Of a stretch of DNA of 64,000 nt, positions 13,570 through 25,961 are shown one piece after another. The stretch spans positions 68,583,814-68,647,813 of the forward strand of contig CM063107.1 of assembly GCA_031841125.1 (NCBI GenBank). Direction: 5' to 3'. The position numbers and the translations under genes are program-made. How positions within the stretch are numbered: the stretch's first letter is position 1; every line of letters starts with the position of its first letter. The stretch is from Acanthococcus lagerstroemiae. Lineage: Eukaryota > Arthropoda > Insecta > Hemiptera > Eriococcidae. Below the pieces are notes generated by a model. The model was not told the DNA's origin and made no database searches. It saw only the letters and a list, made by a program, of their open reading frames with translations.

Positions 13570-14270
13570 CACAAAGTTCATTGAAAATCTTTAGAAAAAA
13601 TTTCCTTCTTCGGAAATTATTAGACATTTTCCCTGAAAATTTGCAATAAAATTGCTTAAAAATCATCTGAGATGTTTTCCGAAGATTTACGATGAAATTC
13701 ATCAGAAACCATCGGAGTTTTTCTCCGAATATTTCCTATGAAATTTTTCAAAAATTGTCAGGAAATTTTCTCGAGGAATATTGATGAACTTTCTTGGAAA
13801 ACATTGGAAATTTTTTCTAAAAATTTTCGATGAGATTCTTCGATAATTACCTATCGGAGTTGTTTTCCGAAAATTTCCGATGCAATTTAAGAAAAAATTA
13901 TTGGAAAATTTTCGAGGAAATTCTTTGGAAAACATTGGACTTTTTTTTGAATGTTTCCGATAAAATTCTTCGGAAATCATCACATTTGTTCTCCAAGATT
14001 TCTGATTAATTCCTTAGAAATCATTGGAGATTTTCTTCGAACATTTTTAATGCAAATCTCTGAAAAGCATCAACATTTTTTCTAAGGATATCCTTCCATG
14101 GAGATTTTTCTTAAAATTTCTGACAAAATTCACCTGAAATCATTGGAGATATTTTGCCCGATGAAATTCCTCGAAAATTATCACAAATTTTTCCCTGAAT
14201 AGGTAGAAGATTTTTTTCAAAAGCCATCGAAGTTTTCCCCAAATATTTCCCATGAAATTCTTTTCGAAGA
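13570..14270. repeat. Decayed minisatellite, ~55-bp units
   Basis: Variants of TTTTCCGAAAATTTCCGATG, AAATTCTTCGGAAATCATCG recur about a dozen times. They give small serine/lysine/phenylalanine-rich - strand frames by chance. Confidence 0.65.
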
Positions 14271-14664
14271 GACGGCTCGCCTGGCGAAACAACGTGCACC
14301 TGGTTTCGCGAAAAACTAGTTTCCCTGTGGTGGAAGGAAAACCAACTAACCCCGTGTATGGCATGAGCATGCACAAAACGTGCGAACTTCAGCGCGCTCT
14401 GACGGCGTTGTTTTCAACTCTACGAAAATTTCTCAAGAGATCTTTTTTATGTAAATCTTAACAAGAAACAACTTTTGTTCGAAACCTTTTACCATAAAAC
14501 GTTTTCTACGTGAGATATTTCCGAAGAAGTGAATGTCGAGGTCTTTGAAGCCCCCTGGGAGGTTGAGCTCCACTGGGATCGCGGTGGACTTTTAGTATGT
14601 TAATTAAAGAGTCATTCAGAAGACATTCCAAAAAAGTCTTTGATATCATTAATGTCCACTTCCG

Positions 14665-17518
14665 GTCTAGTCCAGGAGAATTAGCTAAAAAAGAGGTATT
14701 TGATGGAATTAATTGCAGTACAGTTGAAACTTGGTACGATTGTTCAGTACCCTATTCGAAAAAGCCCCGTGATTCCCCCCTCCCCCGGTGTGAGCATCAC
14801 CCAGCAGAGTTCAAAAAGGGCCCCCGGAAACGGTTTTTGGCTTGTATCTAGCTTAAAATTGAGTTATAGGTAAAAATATTCACCACCAAAATTAAAGAGC
14901 GTAAAATTCTCTACAAAATGATATCTATGTTTTTTTTCGTGAATCCCATGCCAACCAAGATAATCGGCATTCAAGATCACAGAAGCATGTAAATATGGAG
15001 TAACCTACAACGTACGCGGTATACGAACGCTGAAATAATCGCAAAAACACATGACTGGATGAATAGAATGTTACATGATATAATTATTTCAATTTATTAT
15101 CTTTATTATTATAAGAATTCATCTTCATCCGAATCTACATGTATACAATTTTCTGCGTTTAAACAACCTCCTCCACAAACATGTGGCTACAAGAGGTACC
15201 CACTTAACGGCAACTACAAGCTCGTGATCCCGATGCGGAAAACTTAAGTTCGTGTAAACCCGCTCGAGACCCTTGGAAAATCAACCCTCGTTAGCCATGT
15301 CTTAATCCGGTATGTTTCCCCTCCAGCAGCCAATCAGAGCGCTCTATTCAAGGGGAGCCATCAGGTTAGCCAATCACAGCGCTTCATTTACGCGTAGCTC
15401 TCTCACTACCAAGCTATACACCGACGTTGAGACACCCGTGCTATACCCTTTATGCATGCCTTCTGTAGACTCGTCATATAGCCCCTCTGTTTCCCCTTGC
15501 ATGGATCCCCTTTTCTAGACCCGTCGTATAGCCCTTCCATATCCCCTTCATGAATCCTCTGTAAACCAGGGCAGATCCCCTCTTGTAATTTAGATACATA
15601 TGGGAAGAGATGATGGGCTCTCAGCCAGTTTAAAAAAGTTTGAACATCCCTTCTATCATGCTGCACTCGTTATTCCCTCAATTATTTATGCTGAGCACTC
15701 GTTTCTGGTTGACAGTTTGTGAACTTTTCCAAACCTTGGCAAAAATGAAGCATATGACAGGGGCGCTAAGAATCCACTGCTGCAAAACGCTAGAGGTAAC
15801 ACCGCGTCGATCAGTCAGTCCGCCTGCACTCTTCATAATTCAGACTGGGACCGCGAAAGAGTCGCGCTCTACAATTTCAATAGTGTGAAAAAGATGAACT
15901 GCTATAAAAGTGATCATTTTAGAAAATTGCTCTGATTGAAATAAAAATGAACTCATCTGAAAGGAAATTTCAACCGCTATCAATTTGGTTCTTTTAATTT
16001 TTTTTGAAAAACTCTTTTTTTTTGTGATATTTTCTGAAAATTAAGAACGTATGTTAATGGAATATTCTCACATGATGACGACTATACGTTGGCGATGACA
16101 GCGCGCCACCACCTCGACCAGCCCGAATTAGAGCTCTATAATTTCGTGTGAGTACAATCGTCCACCATTTTGACTCCAACCACGCCTGTGGATGCCGAAT
16201 CCAACTATACAAAGCGTACCGCGTAGTCAATTCAACATCCACGGGTAAGGTTGACGTCAAAATGGCGGACGATTGTACCCACACGAAGTTATAGAGCTCT
16301 ACCCGAATTCGCATGAGTGTTTGTTCGATTCGCGTTTGGACGCTAAAGAGTCGCTCTCTAGCGGCCTAATGAAATGCGGCGTGCTGATATATGTATTTGG
16401 ATGCAAAGATGATCAAGGACAAAAATGTTCTGCAAAAAAACTCAAGTTGGGCTCATCTGAAAGGAAATGATAAGAGCTGACACTTTAGTTCTCTTCAATA
16501 CTGAAAATGTTGGAGCTCATTTCACCTGTACATGTTTTTGTGGTAAAAATACCCTGATCATCTTTTCGTCCACTACACTAGCACACCTACAGGAGTGTCC
16601 AAACGCCAATTCGGGCTGGTCGAGGTGGTGGTGCGCTGTCATCGCCAACATGTAGTAGTGATCATGTGAAAATATTCCATTAACATACGTACTTAATTTT
16701 CAGAAAATATCACAAAAAAAGAGTTTTTCAAAAAAATGAAAAGAACCAAATTGATAGCGGTTGAAATTTCCTTTCAGATGAGTTCATTTTCATTTCAATC
16801 AGCGCAATTTCCTAAAATGATCACTTTTATAGCAGTTCATCTTTTTCATACTACTGAAATTGTAGAGCGCGACTCTTTCGCGGTCCCAGTCCTAATACGC
16901 TTCTCGCATCTTAAGCCGGCTGCACATTACGCTGACGTTTCGTGTTAACACGTCATATGAAGTGTTAACACGACTTAAAACGAAAACAAAATCATCTAGT
17001 TCAATTGGACTGTTCACACTACACTGATGTGTCGTCATAATGCGTCATCTGACGACACATCAGTGTAGTGTGAACAGTCCAATTGAAATAGATGATTCTG
17101 TTTTCGTCATATTATATCGTGTTAACACGAAAACGTCAGCGTAGTGTGCATCTAGCTTTAGAGTGACGAGTTCGGCGCTTGTATACCGCGTGTACGTTAT
17201 CTCCATACTTACACACTTATGTGATCTTGAACGCCAATTATCTTGATTGGTATGGGATTCACAAAAAAAAACATGGATATCATTTTTGTAGAGAATTTTA
17301 CGCTCTTTAATTTTGGTAAGGAATATTTTTACCTATAACTCAATTTTAAGCTAGATACAAGCCAAAGATTGTTTCCAGGGGCACTTTTTGGACTCAGGGG
17401 GGTTGCTCACACCGGGGGGATTACGGGGCTTTTCCGAAGAGGGTACTGAGCAATCGTACCAAGTTTCAGCTGTGCTGCAATTAATTCCATCAAAAATGCT
17501 AATTCCCCTGGACTAGCC
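14665..17518. mobile_element. Large foldback element, about 2.85 kb
   Basis: Outer arms 14665-15036 and 17175-17518 are inverted copies starting TAGTCCAGG(A/G)GAATTAGC. Inner arms 15830-16190 and 16225-16302 plus 16610-16905 are also inverted copies, with the centre near 16210. The left arm has about 790 extra bases (15040-15830). The right arm has two inserts: 16303-16610 and the palindromic MITE at 16914. No transposase-like frame lies inside. It could be a foldback transposon or an inverted duplication later modified. Confidence 0.7.
16914..17157. mobile_element. Palindromic Harbinger-like MITE
   Basis: Termini AGCCGGCTGCACATTACGC and the inverse of AGCTAGATGCACACTACGC. TTA flanks both ends (16911-16913, 17158-17160), the usual PIF/Harbinger target duplication. 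The arms run nearly the full length (ACGTTTCGTGTTAACACG; TTCAATTGGACTGTTCACAC), so the RNA or single strand would fold into a long hairpin. It sits in the right arm of the foldback and is absent from the left, so it came later. Confidence 0.75.
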
Positions 17519-17529
17519 CTTTTTTTGTT

Positions 17530-17850
17530 TAATCTTCCTGGACTGAATCTTTGGTGTTGGTACGTTTCCTAATTAGTGAGTTTTGGACTTTATCCTTCAA
17601 TTTGATATTCAAGATGCTTCTAAGCATTTTATGAAAAGTTACGTACTTGGAATCTGGCATTTGGTTTTTCGTGAGTGCCCAAGTCTGTGTGTCCCATGTA
17701 GGAATGCGGGAATAATGCTATTTTCATTTTGTAGCTATACGCATTTTACCTTCAAGAATAGTTTTTAGAGACCAAAAAGGTTTCCATGCCTCAGTGATTC
17801 TTCTTTTAATTTCCGAATTTAATTTGTTTTTCATTTCAATACTCGACGAG
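17530..17850 (-). pseudogene. RTE-type LINE C-terminal fragment
   Basis: The reverse complement reads EIKRRITEAWKPFWSLKTIL (17800-17760), then TQTWALTKNQ and FHKMLRSILNIKLKDKVQNSLIRKRTN (about 17690-17560). This is the RTE region after the polymerase core (A-Q-T-W-A-L-T-K then R-S-I/M-L-x-I). The frame has a stop between the pieces and ends at the outer edge of the foldback at 17518. It is a short dead fragment, of use mainly for dating the neighbouring insertion. Confidence 0.65.
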
Positions 17851-18270
17851 CGATTGTGAGACGTTCGTAGTTACGTATACAATACGCACGTACTATAATA
17901 ATGTACCTATTACTCCGTTGAAAAAGAAAAGGAAGTCACGTTAACGCAATTCTCCGAGAGGAGATGTATGAGATGAACTTACATCACTGACATGAATTTA
18001 ACTGGGATGAACTTCACCGGAATAAATTGCAGGAGATGAATTGTCCGGGAATCGATGGCGGCTTATGTGGCCAAGTATAGTTCAGAAAACTTGAAATTCA
18101 TATGTTTTGTTTTTTTATATTTTTTCCTTGTCAGGTCGTACGAGTATATTGCTGTTTCATTTGTATGATTTTCGTTTCATTATTGTAAAATCAAAATCTG
18201 TTCTGTACTTCGTTCTCGGCCGCGCCTCACTGCCAGGCGTAAATAAATAAAATGCACATTGTGCAGGAGA

Positions 18271-18482
18271 CATAGGCGCACCCAGAAATTATCTAAGGAG
18301 GGGGCTAAATTCGAAGCAAGTTAGGTCTCAAAAATATGATTCTAACATTCAAACGCTAGGCACTTTCGGTAGCATCAGTTGACTATAAATATTTGTAACT
18401 TGTGGAGTAACATTTAAAATTTTCAAGTGACGGCTGAGTCTAAGGGGGGGGGGCTATAGCCCCCCCCTTGGGTGCGCCACTG
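18271..18482. mobile_element. hAT-like MITE
   Basis: Termini CATAGGCGCACCCAGAAATT and the inverse of CAGTGGCGCACCCAAGGGGG; a 10-base G run and 8-base C run near the right end. Flanks GCAGGAGA / GCAGCATC share only the first half, so the target duplication is doubtful. Confidence 0.55.
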
Positions 18483-19329
18483 GCAGCATCGTTATTACAG
18501 TTAGTGTTTCTATTTCGTACACAGGTTTCATCTGTCAATTTTTTTTTTGATTTTTGAAGTGTTCCTCGATAAAAAGCTAATTTAATTCATTCCTTAATTC
18601 ATTCACGGCTTAAGATGCTCGTTCGCTTATCTAGATCCGATTTCGCAATAAAAAGCAACAACAACGGAGGGACTTTCGTGCCACACCCCGCATACGTGTA
18701 CGCACGGCTAAATGAATTTTCGGAAAATAGACGGTCATCTCACATTGTTGTCCGGGTAATAAAAATAAGCTTATTACGTTTCGAACTCACGCTCCAGCTC
18801 CATTAATGAATATACAAACACGTATTAAAATGGCCGGTGTAATTTTAGCGACGAATTTCAGCACCCAAAATAGGTACGCGCACCTTCGTTTATGCTCACT
18901 CGTAAAACTTTTATTTTCTTACGAATGAAACACAAAGCGATAGTTTGGAAAAGTTCGGTGGCCTTGTGACGTGCGTCAACAACAGAAATAAGTGGATGTC
19001 TACCTATGGGCAATCTGGATTGAAACGGAGATGGGCCACGAGAAAGACGTCATAGTTTTTAACGTTTTGAAACTCGCTCTCTTCTGTCTCCAGCTACAAC
19101 CTGTAGGAGCAGAGGAGCGCCCCGGCTATCAGACGTAAGCACCATCCAGTTGGAAAATCACCGCCTCAGGTGTAACGCAAACTTACCTGTTACTCACCTG
19201 GATATCGACGACCCGGTGTAAGTGGTGCATTCGCGATGGCAATTATCGAATCGCATATATATGTTCGTGAACTTGGACTGACTCCTCATTACCTTGTGAA
19301 ACATTTGGTGCGATAAACGTTTCCGGAAA

Positions 19330-19337
19330 TATAAAAG
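19330..19337 (+). promoter_or_regulatory. TATA box candidate for the FAR gene
   Basis: A consensus TATAAAAG lies 40 bases before the candidate ATG at 19377, placing a transcription start near 19360. The flanking 18.6-19.4 kb has more CpG and fewer repeats than its surroundings, as expected of a promoter region. No clear initiator motif was seen. Confidence 0.35.
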
Positions 19338-19376
19338 TCTTTCGTAATCACACCGTATCGATATTTAAAAAAAGTG

Positions 19377-19419
19377 ATGTCCAGTGTTTTAGAGTCAATT
19401 GTCAAGTCATTGGATGATG
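19377..19419 (+). CDS. Candidate 5' coding exon of the FAR gene
   Basis: A short open frame MSSVLESIVKSLDD begins at ATG 19377 and runs into a strong donor (GATG/GTAAGT, exon end 19419) in phase 1. Joined to the acceptor at 31837/31838 it reads D-S-T-M-S-D-E-S, exactly in frame with the FAR coding sequence, so the protein would start 17 residues earlier (550 residues). It sits about 40 bases downstream of a TATAAAAG box in a less AT-rich, repeat-free stretch. The implied first intron is 12.4 kb and packed with repeats, which is common in insects. This is inference: the phase fit alone has a one-in-three chance, and no transcript evidence is available. Alternatively it may belong to another transcript. 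Confidence 0.45.
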
Positions 19420-20289
19420 GTAAGTTTCATTTTTGCGGTCGCTAAATTCGTCTCGTTTTATAACTCGATTTGAGCGTCTCGGTATTTTTTTGTCTCGTGA
19501 GTGGTCGTGTTCATCGTCCTAAACCTGTCGACTGCTTTTTTCTTTTTTCTTCTTCAAATAAGCGCAGTGAGGTGAATATTGAATTTGGGGGGTTTAGTCT
19601 GAAACGCTGGTTCGTGACTTTACTCGTACGCAGTACTGCATTGTTTGTGTTTCTACTTACGAGAGTGTCCTCCACAACCCACAGGTATGATTTTTCATTA
19701 ATACATTTTCGATTCTCACGAATTCTCAAAGTAATTTCTGAATGGAATCAAATTTTTTGACGGTGTCGTGGATTTTTCAAACTTAACCGATATCGAAATA
19801 CAGCAAAAATTTCTTGTTTTAATTGAATAGAACGATTTTTTTTTTTAATCGGTTTCTTAGCTTCTTCCACAAGTGTACTGATCTCTAAGACCCGGGCGAT
19901 TCGTACAAGCGGCGAAAAATAACTGTCTTTCGGCTTTTTCTTAACGGCAGTCGGATGGAGACCGGAAGAATAACGATTTTTCATAAATCGAAGTTTAGTT
20001 CATTTTTTAAGAAAAAACATAACTCCCCTCTCCTCCCAAGGGGGCGCCATTGGTGGAGCGTATGACGAAGTATGCATGTCAAATTGGCTCCTCAGACAAC
20101 GTACCCCTAGCCTTGCAAACTATACAAGTATCGTCGGTAAACCCAAGGGGTCTAGAACGTACCTTTATTACTGATATTTTAAATGGAAGGTATTGTACAA
20201 GCACTAGGAATTACTGTGGTTCCTGATTATATGTACTTGGTAAAACTTTCAGTGTGGCCTCCAAGCACCAAGATTAATTTTTGTTTTTT

Positions 20290-20880
20290 GTAAATCAAGC
20301 AAACTATCTACCTAAGCGAATACCCCATTCGAATTTCGATCTAACTTCTCTCGAAGCCCCAAAACCCAAAATGAAAGCTAACGAGCAATCAGTTTTTTAC
20401 TTACAAACTGAAAGTAAACCATTTTGAAACAAGGCTTTTCGCGGTTGCTGAGTTCGAATATCGCGTTAAATTTTAAATCCAAGTTCATTAAACTGCCAAA
20501 CTCAAAATGAAAGCAAATGGACAAACAGTTATTTTAAGAAAGTCGATTAGATAATCGAAAATCGAATTTTCGTAGTAGCTCACTTCAAATATCATGTTAG
20601 ATTTCCGATCAGACCCCTTTCGAGGCTCCAAAAACTAAAATGTCATTTTTGCATCAAATTTAACCAAACTACAGCAATCGATTTTTTCGTGGATGTTGAG
20701 TTCGAGTATCGTGTTAAATTTTTGACGGTAACTCATTTAAGCCCCAAGAATTAATATGAGAGCCCAAAATTAACAACCATTAGTTACTTTAAAAAAATCT
20801 AGCGGATTACTCGAATAGGGGTTTCCACAATTGCTAAATTAAAATATCATTTTGGGTTTTCAATCCAACCCGTCTTTAGC
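20290..20880. repeat. Decayed tandem repeat, ~130-bp units
   Basis: GTTGCTGAGTTCGAATATCG (20443) recurs in worn form at 20575, 20692 and 20830, each followed by GTTAAATTTT-like and CCAAAA-like blocks. A similar block is at 12065-12290. Confidence 0.55.
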
Positions 20881-21123
20881 AGGGTCAAACCGCCCCCGAC
20901 CATACATGAAATTATATCCAAAAATCTGGAAATTTTTAACACTCAACCTGGAAAATGAAGTAGTTTTTTTGCTGCTTGCTACAGGAAATTTTGTAACTTT
21001 TACTTGTTATAGGATATATTGTAACATTTCAGTCGTATTTACAAATAAAATTTCAAGATCCAGTATCCAGTCGAGATATTAACGATGAATAATCTATTTT
21101 TAAAAATGCTTGTCAACTGAAAT

Positions 21124-22182
21124 CAGGGACGAAACTATAGGGGGTGTGGGGCTGGAGGGTAAACCCCTCTCCCATAATTTGGCAGTCGGCAAATTTTGAA
21201 ACTGTTCATTTGAATTTTTCGATTTTTTTTTCCAAATAAAAAATATTTCGATTAAGAAAACGGCAAATTTTTCTTCTCCACCTCCTCAAACTGAAAGTCA
21301 AATTTCGTTTCTGAAAATGAAGTGCCCTGGACTCCTGTCAGAGACTAGTTAGTCAAAAGCCGAAGGTTTCAAGCTGAGTATCGAACGTTATCTGAAAGGT
21401 TGAGCCAAAACTGAAATGTGGAAGACATTTCGAAAATCTGAAAGTCGGTAGCAAACGTTGAATTTTGAATTTCAATGACTATTCTGTTTTTACTAGATTT
21501 TCTGTTTGCCCTACAGCCTGAAATTTGAGAAAGTTGAACATTTTATTAAAATCTAAGAGTTGAAAGCAAAAGACATATCTTCCAATGTCAAAAGCTGAAT
21601 CAGATAGCAAATGTTCTTTTGTTTAATATACAGACTTTGGTCCTGGTGAATATAGAAAGGAAATTTAGTCTGTAATAAAAGTCAAAACTCGCATATGTTT
21701 ATCCCATAACAACGAAAGGGACCTTGTGGCACGGATTCCTCTAATCCGATCGACCTGAAACTTAGTAGGTTTGTTTTTTGCTTAGGTAATTTAACTTTTT
21801 TATTTAATTGAAACCAATTTAGGAGACGAATCAGAGGAAATTCAGAAAAAAATATCACCAAGAGTAAATAACGATCACCTTAATTAAAGGAAGTTGTGTG
21901 TTCCTCTCAAGTATTCCTAACATCCTTCCAGCTTAACCTCCCAGACTAGGATATGCTCATGTGCGCAGATGTAAGTGCTGGGGGGGGGGAGATTTGGCAG
22001 TTGGAAAATTTTGAAACAGTTTATTTGAATTTTTCATTTTCTAAAAATGTTTGTGTATTTGTTCGTTTTTTTCAATTATAAAAAATATTTTGATTAAAAA
22101 ATAGGCAAATTTTCAAGAAATTTTGTTAGCAAATTTTCCTTTTCCACCCCCCCCCCCAACTAAAAGTCAAGTTTCGTCTCTG
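21124..22182. mobile_element. Composite hAT-like element, two related ends
   Basis: Left end CAGGGACGAAACTATAG; right end inverse of CAGAGACGAAACTTGAC. Flanks ACTGAAAT and ATTGAAAT differ at one base, suggesting one insertion event. Two ~200-bp related units (21124-21317 and about 21950-22182, both with TTTGGCAGT and TTTGAATTTTTC) enclose about 630 bases of other sequence, so it may be a dimer or a filled element. Confidence 0.5.
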
Positions 22183-22689
22183 ATTGAAATCTGTACCATT
22201 TTTGTCGGAATTTTTCGTTTATACACCTTTTCCCTCAAGAACATTATATTCCTCAAAAACCAAAATGAACAATCATCAATACTTGAAAGTTAAGTAATCT
22301 ATTAGTGATTTTCATGGATGTAGGATTGCAGAGTTAAAATATTATGTTGAATTTGTCATTAATTAATTTTTATAAAATATTTCTTCAAACAGACGATAAA
22401 ATATAAATTTCTCAAAATTAAATTATTTTACAATATTCAAATAATGGCAAATTACGAAATATTATCAATCATATTTGATTTTATTTCAACTATAAAAATA
22501 AAAAGATCATAAATTTATTCAATAATTATGACCCACAGTTGATACATGCGTAGATAAACAATAATTATTTTACGAAAATTGAGGAAGCTGTCAAAACGGT
22601 GGGAAGGATTCGCAGTCCATGTCACTGATTTCGAATTGGTCATCATTTTCGAAATTTTAGAATGTTCAGTAGCATTTTGCTGAGGGTTT

Positions 22690-22930
22690 AAGTGTCTTGG
22701 CAGAGTTTGAGAAGGATCTTAACAAGTATTACTTAATATAGATTCAGTCTTACCGAGTCTTAACAAGGTGCATTAAAGTCTAACTAGTCTTAAAATGAAT
22801 CTTAACAAGTTTTACAAATAAGACTTATGTGGTGTTTAACGCTACTTAAAAAATGGGGTCTTGATTCATTTTAGTAAGTCTTTAGAGGTTGAAATGAGTT
22901 TTAATAGAAGAAACAGTCTTAGGCCCTCTG
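22690..22930. repeat. AGTCTTAACAAG degenerate repeats
   Basis: Many variants of AGTCTTAACAAG and its relatives at short spacing; the same word family, inverted, recurs at 51300-51620 and 61610-62250. Confidence 0.55.
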
Positions 22931-24665
22931 TCTGTCTTCGGTTTGTAGACCTATGGATACCGAAAAGTTACGATTTATTTTCCATTTAGGGGAGGGAGCG
23001 GGATAGATGGCACAGATTTTGTCATTTACAAATCAAGATTTATAAGTCGTAGACAACCGATTTACAGAGAAAATTACTACAAGAAATCAATGTTTATCAT
23101 AAATATTATGTTCAGACGTCAATATAATAACGTGATCAGGTACAGGAACATGATTATTGATTATTGTGCTGTAATAGGTAATCGTAAACAATTTTAATTT
23201 CTTTTCTTTGGAATGAAGTTGAGAATAAAGATTTTTTTGCGAGCTTGGCCCCTAAAATTTGGTTTGCGGACATAGTCCGACTACTTTTTTGTGAGGGGGC
23301 AAACCGCCAAACCTTCCTCAGAATCTCCACTCATCATTAGGATGATGTGTATGTACTGTGGAATGCCTATCCTCAACGAAACTCCAATACCTCAACCTCG
23401 AGAGATTACAAATTCTGATAAATCAAAAACAGCAGACTGATACAACACGGGCAAAAACTTTAGAATGCCAAAATCACCTATTTATTTGTAATTTCATTTG
23501 GTTTTAAGGTTTCGCGAGTCGATAGAGAGAAGAACTCGATGTGACGTAATTTAGTAACCACTTACTCTCCCGTTTATTTGGGGCATTTAAATACCTTGCG
23601 AAATAAGCTAACACTCTAGAATACTCACTAAAGTGATCTCCACAAATGAAAATACTGAAATCAAAATTTTACGACCCATTTAATATTTTGATCTAATTAA
23701 AAAAAAGGTTCTCGAAATTCTACAGCGATAACACACAACTCAAAGGGTTACCTAGATAAATAATGTTCTCCTTTGTAAAATACCTTTTCAGCGCATTCTG
23801 AAAACGTACTCCATTTTCCAGAAGCCTTTATTAACACAATTTAGGAAGAAAGGACTCATTATTTTGCCTGCTGACCTTGATATTTACATTTCAAACGCTT
23901 TGAAAATTGAAATCCTTTCTCCTGAGAGATCCCGCGATATTTCCGAGTAGATGAGTTTATCGCTCATTTAGAACGTTCACCCACGGGCTTTAGGTGGGTC
24001 ACAGACCCCCAGAAGTCGGCAAAGCGGTAACGATGATGAATTTAATTATCTCGCGATTATTATATTAGGACATGATCATTCAAAAAGTAAAGAGGCTATG
24101 TCTACGCGATCACGTTTTCTGCAATGAAAATTTGTTGCACAGAATTCAAATGAGTCGTGAACAAAAATCGTTCCACACGTGAGAAAAATTTATCCATAAC
24201 ATAACCTCAGTTAGTTCACAGGCTATTATTCATGTGCCAAGAATTTTTCGCATTGCAGTAGTCGGTGTCGTTGCAAGGTGCAGAAGTTATTTCTGCTGCA
24301 CGTCGGAACGACTTCATTCAATTGATTTTAAACCGAAATTCAATTTGCCCATAAAAATGACACGTGTATTTTTCACGATACGCTGAAAAAATGGGAGAGG
24401 CGAATGAAATGGAAGTTCATTACAAATGCATCGTAAGAGCTGAAACGATCATGTCTCGAAACTTTAGCTGTGGTTCTGTCTTACACAGTGCCAATAATCA
24501 GAAATTACAATACGTGATCTGCAAAAACAGACTCCAAGTGCGTGCGATTTTCATGTTCTTTTCTCGAATTTGACAGAATGTGTAAATGGTTTTAATGGCG
24601 TCTCCGTCTCTTGAAACATTCCTGACTTTTGAATGCCTACTGATGAAGTTAGGGAGCTTTTGGTG
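22931..24665. other. FAR intron 1, no feature seen
   Basis: Unique-looking AT-rich sequence; no exon-like frame with splice sites was recognised. Conserved non-coding elements cannot be judged from one genome. Confidence 0.45.
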
Positions 24666-24904
24666 GACGGGGGGGGGGTAAATCTTAGAAACAACAATTT
24701 CGCACTCCAGTTCTAGAATGGTCTAGGATACGCAGGGCCGGCGATCTTTAATTTTCTCACTTGGGGTGGTGGGACGTATGGCGGGACGGGGGGGGGGGGT
24801 AAATTTTAGAAACAACAATTTCGCACTCCAGTTCTAGAATGGTCTAGGATACGCAGGGCCGGCGATCTTTAATTTTCTCACTTGGGGTGGTGGGACGTAT
24901 GGCG
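24666..24904. repeat. Two-copy tandem duplication, 121-bp unit
   Basis: Copies begin GACGGGG at 24666 and 24785 and are almost identical through CAGTTCTAGAATGGTCTAGG and TTGGGGTGGTGGGACGTATG; only the G-run length and one or two bases differ. A recent duplication. A worn inverted relative of its right flank is at 40880-40965. Confidence 0.85.
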
Positions 24905-25656
24905 ATGCACGCATGCCAAACCTATGACACAGCACCCCCGGCCCCGGAAACTACCCTTTCGAGTATCGCATTAGTGACCAAAGGGATTACACTTAATGAC
25001 AAATAACGCTAAGAATTTGAATTTTGTAATGATGAAAGAAGGCTAGCCCAAGCCCAAATTTCGCCGTGCAGCTTCCGGTGCACGCGTCCTGCCAGAGCCA
25101 CCATGGAGTTCCCTAACTGACCAAGGTTCGTGCACCCCGAGCACTAGCCTGGAATTCAGGTCCCCCACAGCCGGAAGCGCTTTTCATTTTCTCACTTGAT
25201 GCAAATACGAAACTTCTAAAGAAGGAACCCGGGAACACCCCCTCCCTCCAAGAAAATTGGAACAAAAATCATCAAATAAGTTTTAAAAAATTGAATTTAA
25301 AAAGGTGGATTTTCCACCTGGTGTAATGCACCATTTGAAATATCCAGCCTAGTGCACGTGCTCCACTGCAACTGGACTTTCGCCGGCCTTGAGGATACGT
25401 CATTTTTCTGGAAAAACATCTTAAAAATCTCATTCATCCCATAAGCATCCAAGATACGTCATTTTTCGGCGGGGCCTCTACTACTGCTGGGGCTCGAGGT
25501 AAGCTGCACCCGTCGCCCCTCCCTTTGTGCGACCCTGGATGAAGGTCTCGAATCTACCCTTTTGTAAATTTTCACACACACCCCTCACGTCTTCTTTGTC
25601 CAATACCAAGTACCTACCGGCATAAGCACTTCTGTTCACATCTTCACTACAAGAAA

Positions 25657-25961
25657 CAGGGATGTACCGATAAGGGGGCAGGGGGCAACTTAGAATTTTT
25701 CACTCAGCAATTGGGAAAATTTACCATTTTAGTCAGGCGAGTTGGAAAAATGCAACAAGGTAAAAGTTTTTTGTTTATTTTTTCGAGTTGAGAAGTTGGG
25801 AAAACCCAACAAGTCGAAAGGTTTTTCTTTGAGTCAGTTGGAGAAATTCAACAGGTCAAAAAGTTTTATTTATTTTTGCTTTGATAATTGGGAAGTCTGA
25901 TAAGTCAGTTGGGACTTTCACAATTTTTACTCCCCCAGGAAAAACTCTTCGGTACGTCCCT
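25657..25961. mobile_element. hAT-like MITE, CCCAAC-rich family
   Basis: Ends CAGGGATGTACCGATAAGGG and the inverse of TAGGGACGTACCGAAG; flanks ACAAGAAA / GCGAGAAA are two transitions apart. The interior has repeated GTTGGGAAAA(C)CCAAC-type motifs. Same family, opposite orientation, as 33366-33723. Confidence 0.6.

Noticed and set aside
13702..14376. Several S/K/F-rich - strand frames
   Set aside because: They follow the ~55-bp repeat period and are not coding.
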